Positions 27,965 to 36,777 of a stretch of 64,000 nt of DNA are shown here, in pieces (position 1 is the first letter of the stretch; every line of letters begins with the position of its first letter). Under the pieces are notes generated by a model, which ran no database searches, was not told the origin of the DNA, and saw only the letters and a list, made by a program, of their open reading frames with translations. Location: contig NZ_SNWE01000013.1 of NCBI RefSeq assembly GCF_004362395.1, positions 1-64,000 of the forward strand. The letters are read 5' to 3'. The DNA comes from Salegentibacter sp. 24 (lineage in GTDB: Bacteria; Bacteroidota; Bacteroidia; Flavobacteriales; Flavobacteriaceae). A program made the translations under genes and the position numbers.

Positions 27965-28744
27965 ATGGCAAAAAAGAACGATGTTACTGTAGAAGACAAA
28001 TTAAGAGCGTTGTACGACCTTCAACTGGTTGATTCCAGAATTGACGAAATAAGGAACGTACGCGGTGAACTTCCCCTGGAAGTGGAAGATTTGGAGGATG
28101 AAGTAGCCGGATTGAGCAAGCGTTTGGAAAAAATGGATGCCGATATTGAGGTAATCGAAAATGATATTAAGAGCAAGAAAAATCTTATTGATGAGTCGAA
28201 AGTGACCATGAAGAAGTATGCTGAGCAACAAAAAAACGTGCGAAACAATCGCGAATTTAATGCACTTAGCAAGGAGGTTGAATTCCAGGAATTGGAAATA
28301 GAGCTTGCCGAGAAACATATCAAGGAATACCGGGCTCAAATTGAGCAGAAAAAAGAGGTTATTGAGCAAACCAGAGAACGTCTTGATGAAAGGAAAAAAC
28401 ACCTGGAACATAAAAAAAGCGAACTTAACGAGATTCTTGCTGAAACTGAAAAAGAAGAACAGGCATTAATCAAAAAGTCTGAAGAATTCGAAAAAAATAT
28501 CGAAGATCGCCTTGTAAATGCTTATAAAAGAATCAGAACCAACGTTAAAAACGGACTTGCTATTGTACCCGTGGAACGTGGTGCTTCTGGAGGCTCTTAT
28601 TTTACCATCCCGCCTCAGGTAATTATGGAAATTGCGGGTAGGAAGAAAATCATCACCGATGAACATAGTGGAAGAATACTGGTTGACGAAGAACTTGCTA
28701 AAGAAGAGCAGGAAAAAATGCAGAATCTTTTCGCTAAAGTTTAA
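27965..28744 (+). CDS. Coiled-coil protein with degenerate (Cys-less) C4 zinc-ribbon domain
   Basis: Of 259 residues, about 10-190 form a long antiparallel coiled coil rich in Glu and Lys, as in the CT398/YbfM-like 'C4-type zinc ribbon' family. The C-terminal domain keeps the fold sequence GASGGSYFTIPPQVIMEIAGRKK, IITDEHSGRILVD. All four positions normally held by Cys are Ala/Ser/Thr-like, and the protein has no zinc ligands there. It probably no longer binds zinc but keeps the fold. The usual suggested role is in nucleic-acid or secretion-related complexes, unproven. It follows the Nif3-like gene by 2 bp. Confidence 0.85.
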   Translation: MAKKNDVTVEDKLRALYDLQLVDSRIDEIRNVRGELPLEVEDLEDEVAGLSKRLEKMDADIEVIENDIKSKKNLIDESKVTMKKYAEQQKNVRNNREFNALSKEVEFQELEIELAEKHIKEYRAQIEQKKEVIEQTRERLDERKKHLEHKKSELNEILAETEKEEQALIKKSEEFEKNIEDRLVNAYKRIRTNVKNGLAIVPVERGASGGSYFTIPPQVIMEIAGRKKIITDEHSGRILVDEELAKEEQEKMQNLFAKV

Positions 28745-28765
28745 TTAGCATAAAATCTTATCACT

Positions 28766-28795
28766 AAAAAAGCCTTCAAAATTGAAGGCTTTTTT
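28766..28795 (+). terminator. Terminator after the coiled-coil gene
   Basis: AAAAAGCCTTCAA and TTGAAGGCTTTTTT form a perfect hairpin with a 2-nt loop and a T-run. It can also act on the convergent minus-strand lipoprotein gene, which ends at 28839. Confidence 0.85.
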
Positions 28796-28838
28796 GCTTA
28801 TAAAATTGTTGGGATATCTCTAAAGCGATTCCTCTCTT

Positions 28839-29480
28839 TTAATTATGGCATTCCAGGGAGCAGGATTCAATTCCGGTAAACCACCCTTTTCCATTATTAA
28901 GGGCTACTGTAGGAACTCCATTGGTCGCAGCACAAACTTCCATGGCGGCCCTGCAATCATTTACCAGCTCCTGCTGGGAAACTTCAATCATCGCACCTAT
29001 TAAGTTAGAGGGCTCTGGCAATAGGGGTTCCCCGTGCCATTTATTTGTTGAGGCAGTCTCATTGCCGGGTTTGTAAGATACTGAAGATAAAGTCTGACCA
29101 CTGCTCAGTGCTACATCGAAGCTCAAGAAACCATTTTTTAATTCTTCAAAATTTGAAAATATCATATGCTCACCAGTTTCGGGATTTGTTATGGTAAGTC
29201 CTTCAATAGCGTGTTTATTTGTTCCCGTGGTCTGATACGATATTTCATTGACAAACTTGAAATTGAAATCTCTTCTATCCTCCAGGAATTTAGTAGTTTC
29301 TCCAGTTTTCTGAAATATATAGGTAGCCGATTCCAGCTTTAGTACACCATTATGATCCTGAGCAAGCTCCTTTTCCAGTGCTTTGGCATCATCTGTTGTT
29401 TCCTGTGTTTCTTTGCTACAGGAATGAAGGCTAATTGTTAGCAGGAATATGCCGGTAAGTAATTTTAATTTATTTTTCAT
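28839..29480 (-). CDS. Hypothetical lipoprotein
   Basis: The 213-residue protein has a lipoprotein signal (LTGIFLLTISLHSC, lipobox Cys at residue 21) and a mostly beta-rich, charged middle. The C-terminal region is Cys-containing: NDCRAAMEVCAATNG and GIESCSLECHN. Four Cys in the last 45 residues suggest two disulfides or a metal site. I recognise no family. Divergent from another lipoprotein gene at 29875. Presumably outer-membrane anchored. Confidence 0.7.
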   Translation of the reverse strand: MKNKLKLLTGIFLLTISLHSCSKETQETTDDAKALEKELAQDHNGVLKLESATYIFQKTGETTKFLEDRRDFNFKFVNEISYQTTGTNKHAIEGLTITNPETGEHMIFSNFEELKNGFLSFDVALSSGQTLSSVSYKPGNETASTNKWHGEPLLPEPSNLIGAMIEVSQQELVNDCRAAMEVCAATNGVPTVALNNGKGWFTGIESCSLECHN

Positions 29481-29874
29481 ATTGATTTGGTTGGATTTAT
29501 TAAACTTTTAAATTTTAAAACACAAGATCACTCTTGGTTACTTTTTTATGTCGATCTGTATTTTAGCAGTATCGACTTTGGGGGGGTTAGTCTTTGCTCA
29601 CAAATTATCAAGTTTTTTAATTAAACTTCCTTTGAAATGTTTCTAATAAAACAAATACAAACATCCAGGATTTAATTTTATGTAAATCTATAAAATATTG
29701 TTAAATCAAAGGAATATTGTTTCATTATTATTCAAATCAATAATAATTGCAATTCGTTGAAAAATCTGATAATTTATCAGTTGTTTCATCCGGAGGCAAT
29801 ATTGATTAACAAGCTTTTCACACTTTTAAGCCAATTAAGAGCTACCTTTATCCTACCAACCAATCCCCGATATT
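29481..29874. other. Intergenic region between divergent lipoprotein genes
   Basis: About 390 bp, AT-rich, with no supported gene. It holds a G7 tract at 29580-29586, a short perfect palindrome CTGATAATTTATCAG at 29767-29781, and presumably the two divergent promoters. I see no clear TAnnTTTG box with a -33 partner. Confidence 0.5.
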
Positions 29875-30477
29875 ATGAAATTTTACACCATCATACTCAG
29901 CCTGATATTAGTATTGGTTTCATGTAAAGACGATGATAAAAACCAGGAAACCAGTAATGATTTTCAAACCGAACAGGATAAAAATTATGAGCATTCTCAG
30001 GCCAGTGGTCAGGAGTCCGGTTCAAAGGGAACCTCTGTCCCTGAGAAAGAAAAAACATGGAACGCCCCGGATAAAAACCAAGGCAGTAACACCCAATCTG
30101 CTGAGGGTATTGATATGGGAACTATCTATGTTAAAACAGATCAAAACGATGCGAACTGCAGTTGTTATTGCATAGCCTTAGCTAAAGGTACAAATACTGA
30201 ATTATGTCTTTCAGAAAACGAAATGTATATAAACGCGAGATATTCAAAATCCGGAAATCTGGTAAATTTCTATTACATAAACCCATCTAATAAGAACACC
30301 AATGAAGAGCTCCCATGGAAAGATTTCGACACCAATATTCCTATAGCTGTGTTAACTCCGGATGAAAATGGAGTGATGAATTTAGATTGGAAAGGATTTT
30401 CCATCAATGGCGAGCTCGCGGTAGATTATGCGCTTTATGGCAAAAAAACACTTGAAGGAACTTATAAAAAACAATAA
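29875..30477 (+). CDS. Hypothetical lipoprotein with Cys cluster
   Basis: The 200-residue product has a lipobox (SLILVLVSC, Cys at residue 17). A hydrophilic Gln/Asn/Ser/Glu-rich linker follows (about 18-85). The compact C-terminal domain begins with TDQNDANCSCYCIALAKG and continues with TELCLSENEMYI. The NCSCYC cluster is striking, but I know no family with it. The gene ends 4 bp before msrA and is probably cotranscribed with it, so a link to periplasmic oxidative repair is possible (inference). Confidence 0.7.
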   Translation: MKFYTIILSLILVLVSCKDDDKNQETSNDFQTEQDKNYEHSQASGQESGSKGTSVPEKEKTWNAPDKNQGSNTQSAEGIDMGTIYVKTDQNDANCSCYCIALAKGTNTELCLSENEMYINARYSKSGNLVNFYYINPSNKNTNEELPWKDFDTNIPIAVLTPDENGVMNLDWKGFSINGELAVDYALYGKKTLEGTYKKQ

Positions 30478-30481
30478 TCCA

Positions 30482-31144
30482 ATGAAACGATTTTTCTTAC
30501 CCACTTTTATATTCTTATTGATTTCCTGCGGGAATAACGCCCAGCAAAAAACAGCAACCAAGCCCGAAATAGCCAACGCCGCACCCATTGAGGTCGAGGC
30601 GGAAAATGGATATGAAAAGGCCTATTTTGCCAGCGGTTGTTTTTGGTGCGTCGAGGCTATCTATGAGAGCATAGAAGGCGTTAAAGAAGTAATTTCAGGC
30701 TACTCAGGGGGGCATACCAAAAACCCCACTTATCAATCCAGCAATACAGGAACAACAGGGCACGCGGAAGCTGTGGAAGTTATTTATAACCCGGATGTTG
30801 TGAGTTTCAAAACGCTGGTAGAAGTTTATTTTGGTTCCCAAGATCCTACCCAGGTCAATGGCCAGGGCCCGGATATTGGTTCACAATATCGTTCCCTTAT
30901 TTTTTATCAAAATAACAAACAAAAGGAGCTTATAAATGAGGTTAAAAAAGAGGTCGCTAAAAATTACAAAGAACCTATAGCTGCTGAAATATTACCTTTT
31001 CAGAAATTCTGGAAAGCTGAAGATTACCACCAAAATTATGAAAGGAATAACCCAAACAATCCTTATATCCAACAGGTCTCTATTCCTCGTTTAAACCGTT
31101 TTAAAGAAAAATTCCCCGAAATTCTTAAAGAGGAATCGCATTAA
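30482..31144 (+). CDS. msrA: Peptide-methionine (S)-S-oxide reductase, lipoprotein form
   Basis: Repairs oxidised methionine (S epimer) in proteins. The start at 30482 (MKRFFLPTFIFLLISC) is preferred because it gives a lipobox; the upstream frame overlaps the preceding gene. The 220-residue protein has a short linker and then the MsrA domain, with catalytic Cys in YFASGCFWCVEAI. GYSGGHTKNPTYQ, GHAEAVEV, PDIGSQYRSLIF and EDYHQNYERNN follow. It is probably anchored outside the cytoplasm, protecting envelope proteins. The C-terminal resolving Cys of some MsrAs is absent. Confidence 0.93.
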   Translation: MKRFFLPTFIFLLISCGNNAQQKTATKPEIANAAPIEVEAENGYEKAYFASGCFWCVEAIYESIEGVKEVISGYSGGHTKNPTYQSSNTGTTGHAEAVEVIYNPDVVSFKTLVEVYFGSQDPTQVNGQGPDIGSQYRSLIFYQNNKQKELINEVKKEVAKNYKEPIAAEILPFQKFWKAEDYHQNYERNNPNNPYIQQVSIPRLNRFKEKFPEILKEESH

Positions 31145-31177
31145 CTGCGGGTAAAAATCATGACTAATATTTTTAAA

Positions 31178-31222
31178 TTATACCTATTCGGCTTTATTTA
31201 ATTAGGCCGAATATGTATTTTT
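31178..31222 (+). terminator. Terminator after msrA
   Basis: TATTCGGC and GCCGAATA pair, extended by flanking AT pairs around a mismatch, with a loop of about 13 nt. TATTTTT follows. Confidence 0.7.
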
Positions 31223-31307
31223 AACGCGAGAATTCCCGGGTGTTAAATCCTCCATAATTTACCACCGCATTTCCAATTTCACTTAGTGAGTAAGAGCACA
31301 AAACACC

Positions 31308-32795
31308 ATGAGCATCACCATAGAAAATATTCTCTTAATTGGCTCTCTTTTGTTGTTTATAAGTATCCTTGCCGGGAAAACCTCTTACCGGTTTGGCGTA
31401 CCGACCCTGGTGCTTTTCCTAGCCGTTGGTATTCTTTCAGGTTCAGAAGGTATAGGAGGAATTTATTTTAACGATCCCCAACTCGCCCAATTTATTGGCA
31501 TCGTCTCTTTGAATTTTATCTTATTTTCCGGGGGGCTTGACACCAGTTGGAAAACCATAAAACCAGTGATGTGGCAGGGGATTTCTCTTTCCATCCTTGG
31601 GGTATTATTCACCGCAGTGAGTGTTGGTGTTTTTGTTTGGTATATCACCGATTTTACGATATATGAAGGTTTACTGCTGGGGGCAATTGTTTCTTCTACC
31701 GATGCTGCAGCGGTATTTTCTATTCTTCGATCTAAGAACCTGGCACTAAAATCAAATTTACGACCGACCCTGGAACTCGAAAGTGGTAGTAACGATCCTA
31801 TGGCTTACTTTTTGACTATTGCCTTTTTAGGTTTGGTAGTGAATCAGGATCAAAGTCTTTACAGCATTATCCCTTTCTTTCTACAGCAAATTCTCATTGG
31901 TGCCGCTCTGGGATTTATTTTCGGAAAATTAAGCCGTCTGGTCATCAATAGAATTCGCCTGGATTTCGAAGGTTTATATCCGGTACTGGCCATCGCCTTA
32001 ATGTTTATCGTATTTTCCGCCACTGATGTCCTTGGCGGAAATGGATTTCTAGCTGTCTACCTAAGTGGTGTTTATCTAGGAAACCACAATATTATTCACA
32101 AAAAGACCATTATGCGAATGTTTGATGGTCTTGCCTGGTTAATGCAAATAGTTTTGTTCCTTACTTTGGGTTTACTGGTTTACCCTTCGCATATCGTCCC
32201 CGTGATTGGGGTGGGAATCTTTATTTCCGCTTTTCTGATATTTATCGCAAGGCCCCTGGGTGTATTTTTAAGTTTAATTTTCTTTAAAATGAAGATGCGC
32301 AGACGCTGGTATATTTCCTGGGTGGGACTTCGAGGGGCCGTGCCAATTGTATTTGCAACCTATCCCCTGCTTGCCGGGATCGAGAAGGCAGATATGATTT
32401 TCAATATTGTATTTTTTGTATCCTTATCCTCAGTGCTCATTCAGGGCACTACCCTATCTGTTGTTGCAAAATGGTTACACGTGGCCTTACCGATGCAAGC
32501 CAAGCAAAAATCACCTGTAGATGCTTTTATGGCCGACGGGGCCAAATCTTTTTTAAGAGAAATAAATATTCCGGAACATAACCATTCGGTAGGAAAGAGA
32601 ATTGTCCAATTAGAATTTCCAAAGAAGGCAATTATTGCCATGATCTCCCGGGATGACCAGTTTATCACGCCCAATGGAAATACGGTTATTGAAGCAGATG
32701 ATATGCTTGTAGTTTTAACCGAAGATCATAAAACAATGGTGGGTGTTTACGAAAGTCTGAATATTGAATCGGAATTTGAAGAAAACTTAAACTGA
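31308..32795 (+). CDS. Potassium/proton antiporter, NhaP2/CvrA type
   Basis: The 495 residues comprise a CPA1 antiporter domain of about 12-13 membrane helices. A cytosolic TrkA-C (RCK_C) domain follows near 410-485 (HNHSVGKRIVQLEFPKKAIIAMISR region). Motifs are the exchanger signature SSTDAAAVFSILRSK with the ion-binding Asp, ELESGSNDPMAYFL and WVGLRGAVPIVFATYPL. It exports cytosolic K+ (or Na+) in exchange for protons. The C-terminal RCK domain gives regulation by ligand or pH. Its 3' end overlaps the convergent kmo gene by 9 bp. Confidence 0.93.
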   Translation: MSITIENILLIGSLLLFISILAGKTSYRFGVPTLVLFLAVGILSGSEGIGGIYFNDPQLAQFIGIVSLNFILFSGGLDTSWKTIKPVMWQGISLSILGVLFTAVSVGVFVWYITDFTIYEGLLLGAIVSSTDAAAVFSILRSKNLALKSNLRPTLELESGSNDPMAYFLTIAFLGLVVNQDQSLYSIIPFFLQQILIGAALGFIFGKLSRLVINRIRLDFEGLYPVLAIALMFIVFSATDVLGGNGFLAVYLSGVYLGNHNIIHKKTIMRMFDGLAWLMQIVLFLTLGLLVYPSHIVPVIGVGIFISAFLIFIARPLGVFLSLIFFKMKMRRRWYISWVGLRGAVPIVFATYPLLAGIEKADMIFNIVFFVSLSSVLIQGTTLSVVAKWLHVALPMQAKQKSPVDAFMADGAKSFLREINIPEHNHSVGKRIVQLEFPKKAIIAMISRDDQFITPNGNTVIEADDMLVVLTEDHKTMVGVYESLNIESEFEENLN

Positions 32796-34148
32796 AAACA
32801 CAGGTTTATCATCCAGCAGTTTTAGAATTTTATTCTCAATTTCAATAGAATTCCATTTTTCTTCAATCCCTGGCACTTCCATTACCTGATCCATAATTTT
32901 TCGCTGATAATCTCCAATGGCCAGCGCCTCTGCATAAGGTTTATCAGAAAAAGTAACCCTTGAGTACAAAGGCACCCAGGTCTCGGGATGCTTATCAGAG
33001 AACCAGTTTTCTATTTTCTTTCGCAGTAGGAAATCAGGATCTGCGGTTTTACTGCTCATTTCCTTGAAATTCCGATAACTAAGTTCCGCAATGGCATCAG
33101 TATTGGGTTTACGGGCATTTTGATACTCTTCAAAAATACGTTCCCAATGGTCTCCGTGCTTTTTCATTTTCTGGCTTAACACCAAAATATCTTCAAAACC
33201 AGCATTCATTCCCTGCCCATAAAAAGGCACAATGGCATGCGCGGAATCACCAACTAAAGTTACTTTTTCCCAGTAAGACCAGGGAAAACATTTAATGGTG
33301 ACCATACTACTGGTAGGGTTTTTAAAGAAATCCCTTTTCAGGTTCTCTATTTCATGATTGATATCAGGGAAATGTTTTTGAAAAAAAGCATCCGCATCGG
33401 TTTCGGTTTTGATGCTTTCAAAAGAATTTTCACCTTCAAATGGCATAAATAAAGTGCAGGTAAAACTACCGTCTAAATTGGGCATTGCAATGAGCATAAA
33501 TTCACCTCGAGGCCAAATATGAAAGGAGGCATTATCCATTTTATGGCTGCCATCCTCATTTGGTGCAATACTTAATTCTTTATAACCGACATTGATAAAA
33601 TGCTGCGAATAATTGAACCGACTTTGCCTTTGCATTTTATGGCGAACCCGGGAAAAAGCCCCGTCGGCTCCAAAAATAAGATCAAACTGGTATTCCTTCC
33701 ACTGTCCTTTTTCACTTTCCCCGGTATATAACTTGGCTTCGGTCATATCTATATCCCAGACTTTTTCTTCAAACCTAAATTTAGCACCGGCTTCTTCGGC
33801 AAGGGTGATCATTTTCCGGTTTAAGACACCACGGGAAATTGAATAGATGGCTTCCTCTTTCTTTCCGTATTTTTGGTAATAAAGTGGTTTGTGGTAAAGA
33901 TGCATGGCTCTTTTATCCAAGGGAAGCGCCAGTTTCTTAATTTCATCTTCTATACCAACAGCCCTTAAGGATTTCCAGCCTCGATTAGACATGGCTAGAT
34001 TTATAGAACGTCCAGAAAACGCTACTTTCCTGACATCTTTCCTTCGGTCAAAAACCTCCACCTTGTGACCTGCTTTTCTAAGATAAATAGCGAGTAAAGA
34101 TCCAACCAACCCTGAGCCAACGATGGCAATTTTTTTTGGTGTTTGCAT
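32787..34148 (-). CDS. kmo: Kynurenine 3-monooxygenase
   Basis: A flavin hydroxylase converting L-kynurenine to 3-hydroxykynurenine in tryptophan breakdown and NAD synthesis. I chose ATG 34148 (MQTPKKIAIVGSGLVGSLL), giving 453 residues. Motifs are the FAD-binding GSGLVGSLLAIYLR, FDLIFGADGAFSRVRH and the second FAD motif VTLVGDSAHAIVPFYGQGMNAGFED. A C-terminal hydrophobic membrane tail, as in human KMO, is not obvious. Kynureninase lies about 8.5 kb away on the same strand. The products would lead to 3-hydroxyanthranilate. Confidence 0.95.
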   Translation of the reverse strand: MQTPKKIAIVGSGLVGSLLAIYLRKAGHKVEVFDRRKDVRKVAFSGRSINLAMSNRGWKSLRAVGIEDEIKKLALPLDKRAMHLYHKPLYYQKYGKKEEAIYSISRGVLNRKMITLAEEAGAKFRFEEKVWDIDMTEAKLYTGESEKGQWKEYQFDLIFGADGAFSRVRHKMQRQSRFNYSQHFINVGYKELSIAPNEDGSHKMDNASFHIWPRGEFMLIAMPNLDGSFTCTLFMPFEGENSFESIKTETDADAFFQKHFPDINHEIENLKRDFFKNPTSSMVTIKCFPWSYWEKVTLVGDSAHAIVPFYGQGMNAGFEDILVLSQKMKKHGDHWERIFEEYQNARKPNTDAIAELSYRNFKEMSSKTADPDFLLRKKIENWFSDKHPETWVPLYSRVTFSDKPYAEALAIGDYQRKIMDQVMEVPGIEEKWNSIEIENKILKLLDDKPVFSV

Positions 34149-34428
34149 AAAGTGCCTGCTGTGCATCCCTGAGAAAATATAAAAATCTACTTAAAGAGGA
34201 TGCGAATTCATGTTACGAAAATACTTATTTCTACTGACTTTAGGCATTCCTGGAAGGTTTAAGAAAAATCTATTTACCATTTAATTAACAGCAGTTCGAA
34301 TATGCTTTCTTTAAATTTAATTGAAAACTAGCTGTAAGCGAGTCTTCCGGCTAAATCAATTGAAAAAGAATTTAAAACAACTCTTGAATATTTCAAACCT
34401 CACCTAGAGCATAAAAACAACAAGAATT

Positions 34429-35526
34429 ATGAAGGAAGATCAAGCTTTATTGAAATCAGTTCACATCGGGGACCTAGAATTAAAAAACCGGGTCATTATG
34501 GCTCCAATGACACGAAATCGAGCCGATAATAAAGATAATGCTCCCACAGAATTACACGTGGAATATTACGGGCAACGTGCTAGTGCCGGACTTATAATTT
34601 CCGAGGGATCGCAAATTTCCAAAGCAGCGGTTGGTTATATAAATACGCCTGGAATTTATAGTGAATCTCAGATTAAAGGCTGGGAAAAAGTAACTAAAGC
34701 AGTCCATGAAAATGAAGGTAAAATGTTCCTTCAGTTGTGGCATTGCGGCCGGATTTCCCACCCTAAGTTTCACCAGGGAGCTAAACCATTAGCACCAAGT
34801 GCGGTCAATCCTAATACCCAGGCCTACACCCCGGATGGTTTTGAGGATACGGTGGAACCAGAAGCTATGAGTATCGCGGATATAAAACAAACCGTTCAGG
34901 ATTTTAAACACGCTGCAGAAAATGCTAAAAATGCAGGTTTTGATGGAGTAGAAATACACGGCTCAAATGGATATTTAATTCACCAGTTTTTCAATAAAAA
35001 TGCCAATATAAGAACAGACGATTATGGTGGAAATATTCAAAATCGAGCCCGCTTCTTCTTTGAAATACTAGAAGCCATCAGCGAAGTGTGGCCAGAAAAT
35101 CGTATTGGAGTAAGATTAAATCCTTCCCTGCATAATGCTTTTGGTATTAAGGCGTCTGAAGAAACAATTCCCACCTTCGATCATATCATTGAAAAATTAA
35201 ACGCGTATGATCTGGCCTATTTACATCTCTCGGAACCCTTTACCGATATAAGTGAAATAGCTTATCTGGAACCAAATATCGCTCAACATTACCGTCCTAT
35301 TTATAAGGGAAAACTAATGATCAATGCGGGCTTTGATAAGGAGTCGGGCAACAAGGTTCTAGAACAGGGAAATGCCGATATGGTTTCTTATGCGAAGCTT
35401 TTTATTTCCAATCCCGATCTACCGGAACGTTTTGCTAAGAATGCCCCCATCGCAGCGTGGGATGAAGATACTTTCTACACAGCAGGCCCGAAAGGCTACA
35501 CCGATTATCCGAAATTTGATGCTTAA
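34429..35526 (+). CDS. Old Yellow Enzyme family alkene reductase
   Basis: The 365-residue product is an FMN-dependent ene-reductase of the NemA/xenobiotic reductase class. Motifs are MAPMTRNRADNKDN (FMN loop), LQLWHCGRISHP and GVEIHGSNGYLIHQFF with the His-Asn substrate pair. YGGNIQNRARFF and the C-terminal YAKLFISNPDLPERF follow. It reduces activated C=C bonds or nitro esters using NAD(P)H. The physiological substrate is unknown. First of a plus-strand block with other flavin and light-repair genes. Confidence 0.95.
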   Translation: MKEDQALLKSVHIGDLELKNRVIMAPMTRNRADNKDNAPTELHVEYYGQRASAGLIISEGSQISKAAVGYINTPGIYSESQIKGWEKVTKAVHENEGKMFLQLWHCGRISHPKFHQGAKPLAPSAVNPNTQAYTPDGFEDTVEPEAMSIADIKQTVQDFKHAAENAKNAGFDGVEIHGSNGYLIHQFFNKNANIRTDDYGGNIQNRARFFFEILEAISEVWPENRIGVRLNPSLHNAFGIKASEETIPTFDHIIEKLNAYDLAYLHLSEPFTDISEIAYLEPNIAQHYRPIYKGKLMINAGFDKESGNKVLEQGNADMVSYAKLFISNPDLPERFAKNAPIAAWDEDTFYTAGPKGYTDYPKFDA

Positions 35527-35641
35527 GGCTAACTTGAAATATTCATAATTTTAGATTAAATGTCCTTAAAATCGGGTTAATTCCAAGCGCACTTAGCAGG
35601 CAAATAATTAGTTTTATTGAGAACCCTAAAAATCAAAAAAA

Positions 35642-35887
35642 ATGGATGAGTCGAAAATTGAACAAATGAGGTCTACCCTTAATAAGCTGGAAGATATAAA
35701 AAACAGCCAGGAAAGTATTATCGATAAGATCAATCATGTGATAACCGATTTGTTTCAGCACCCCGACAAAGAGTTGGAAAAGGCTATGAATGCCGCCCAT
35801 CAAAAATCTTCAGACAATGTGGACCAGGTTCGGGAAGCCATGGAGGAATATGAAATGAGAATCAATAAACTGGAAAACCAGGGCTAA
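35642..35887 (+). CDS. Small coiled-coil protein
   Basis: The 81-residue product is almost entirely helical with heptad-like Leu/Ile spacing (MRSTLNKLEDIKNSQESIID..., then MEEYEMRINKLE). It has no signal peptide or Cys. I do not recognise the family. It lies between the OYE gene and the flavin-reductase-like gene, about 110 bp from each, so it may have its own promoter. Confidence 0.6.
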   Translation: MDESKIEQMRSTLNKLEDIKNSQESIIDKINHVITDLFQHPDKELEKAMNAAHQKSSDNVDQVREAMEEYEMRINKLENQG

Positions 35888-35995
35888 TCAAATTATAAAG
35901 AAAAGCTAATGATTACCTGCTAAAGGTGACTAAAACTTAAATTTGTCAGGAAGCGGCATTTTTAGTTTGGTCACCTTTTTTAATATAACACTCCT

Positions 35996-36646
35996 ATGCA
36001 ACATATTACCTCAGAGCAAATCGCGGCTATGGAAAAACTATACCGCTTAAATCTAATAAATAGTGTCACCGGATATAAATCCGCCAATCTCATTGCTACC
36101 AGATCTGATGAAAAAGGAGCTAATGTGGCTGTGTTTAGTTCGGTCACCCATCTAGGAAGCAACCCGGCCTTGTTAGGTTTTATCACCCGCCCTACTCAAG
36201 AGGTCCCCAGAAACACCTACAAAAACATTAAAGAAAGTAACTATTTTACCGTCAACCATATCCAAAAAGATATGATTGAAAGCGCGCACCGGACAGCCGC
36301 TAAATACGAAGAGGAGGTTTCTGAATTTCAGAAAACCGGTCTTGAAGAAGAATATCTGGACAGTTTTTATGCGCCGTATGTAAAGCAGTCCACTGTGAAG
36401 TTAGGCTGTAAGTTTGTCAATGAATATTTCATAAAAGAAAACAATACCGTCCTGGTAATTGGCGCAATAGAGCATATTTATTATGATGAAAGCATACAGG
36501 CCCCAGATGGCTGGTTACGCCTTGACGACTCCGAAACAGTTGCTATAAATGGTTTGGATGCTTATGCCCTACCCAGTCTATTGGATCGTTTTCATTATGC
36601 CCGGCCCGATGAGGAAATAAAATCCTTCTTTAATCAAAAGGATTGA
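35996..36646 (+). CDS. Flavin reductase-like FMN-binding split-barrel protein
   Basis: The 216 residues fit the DIM6/NTAB flavin-reductase-like fold. The N-terminal YKSANLIATRSDEKGANVAVFSSVTHLGSNPALLGFITRP supplies the FMN site, followed by NTYKNIKESNYFTVNH. The C-terminal extension (DGWLRLDDSETVAINGLDAYALPSLLDRFHYARPDE) is typical of flavobacterial members found beside photolyase genes. It may bind FMN and reduce flavin for a partner, but the substrate is unknown. Cryptochrome and photolyase genes follow 131 bp downstream. Confidence 0.85.
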   Translation: MQHITSEQIAAMEKLYRLNLINSVTGYKSANLIATRSDEKGANVAVFSSVTHLGSNPALLGFITRPTQEVPRNTYKNIKESNYFTVNHIQKDMIESAHRTAAKYEEEVSEFQKTGLEEEYLDSFYAPYVKQSTVKLGCKFVNEYFIKENNTVLVIGAIEHIYYDESIQAPDGWLRLDDSETVAINGLDAYALPSLLDRFHYARPDEEIKSFFNQKD

Positions 36647-36777
36647 TATAAAGATCATAAGAAAGCCGATTTGTGCGAAAAAACATGCCCTTAAAAGCCT
36701 GACAACAAGCAAAAAAAATGGAATGAAAATCGGGAGGTAACAATTGATTGCCGTGAAAAATAAAGATGCATTAAAAG

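Noticed and set aside
27965-28744. Functional zinc-binding domain
   Set aside because: All expected Cys ligands are missing, so zinc binding is not claimed.
29580-29586. G7 tract as a phase-variation switch
   Set aside because: It lies mid-intergenic, far from both starts and outside a promoter spacer I can define. No evidence of slippage is available from one sequence.
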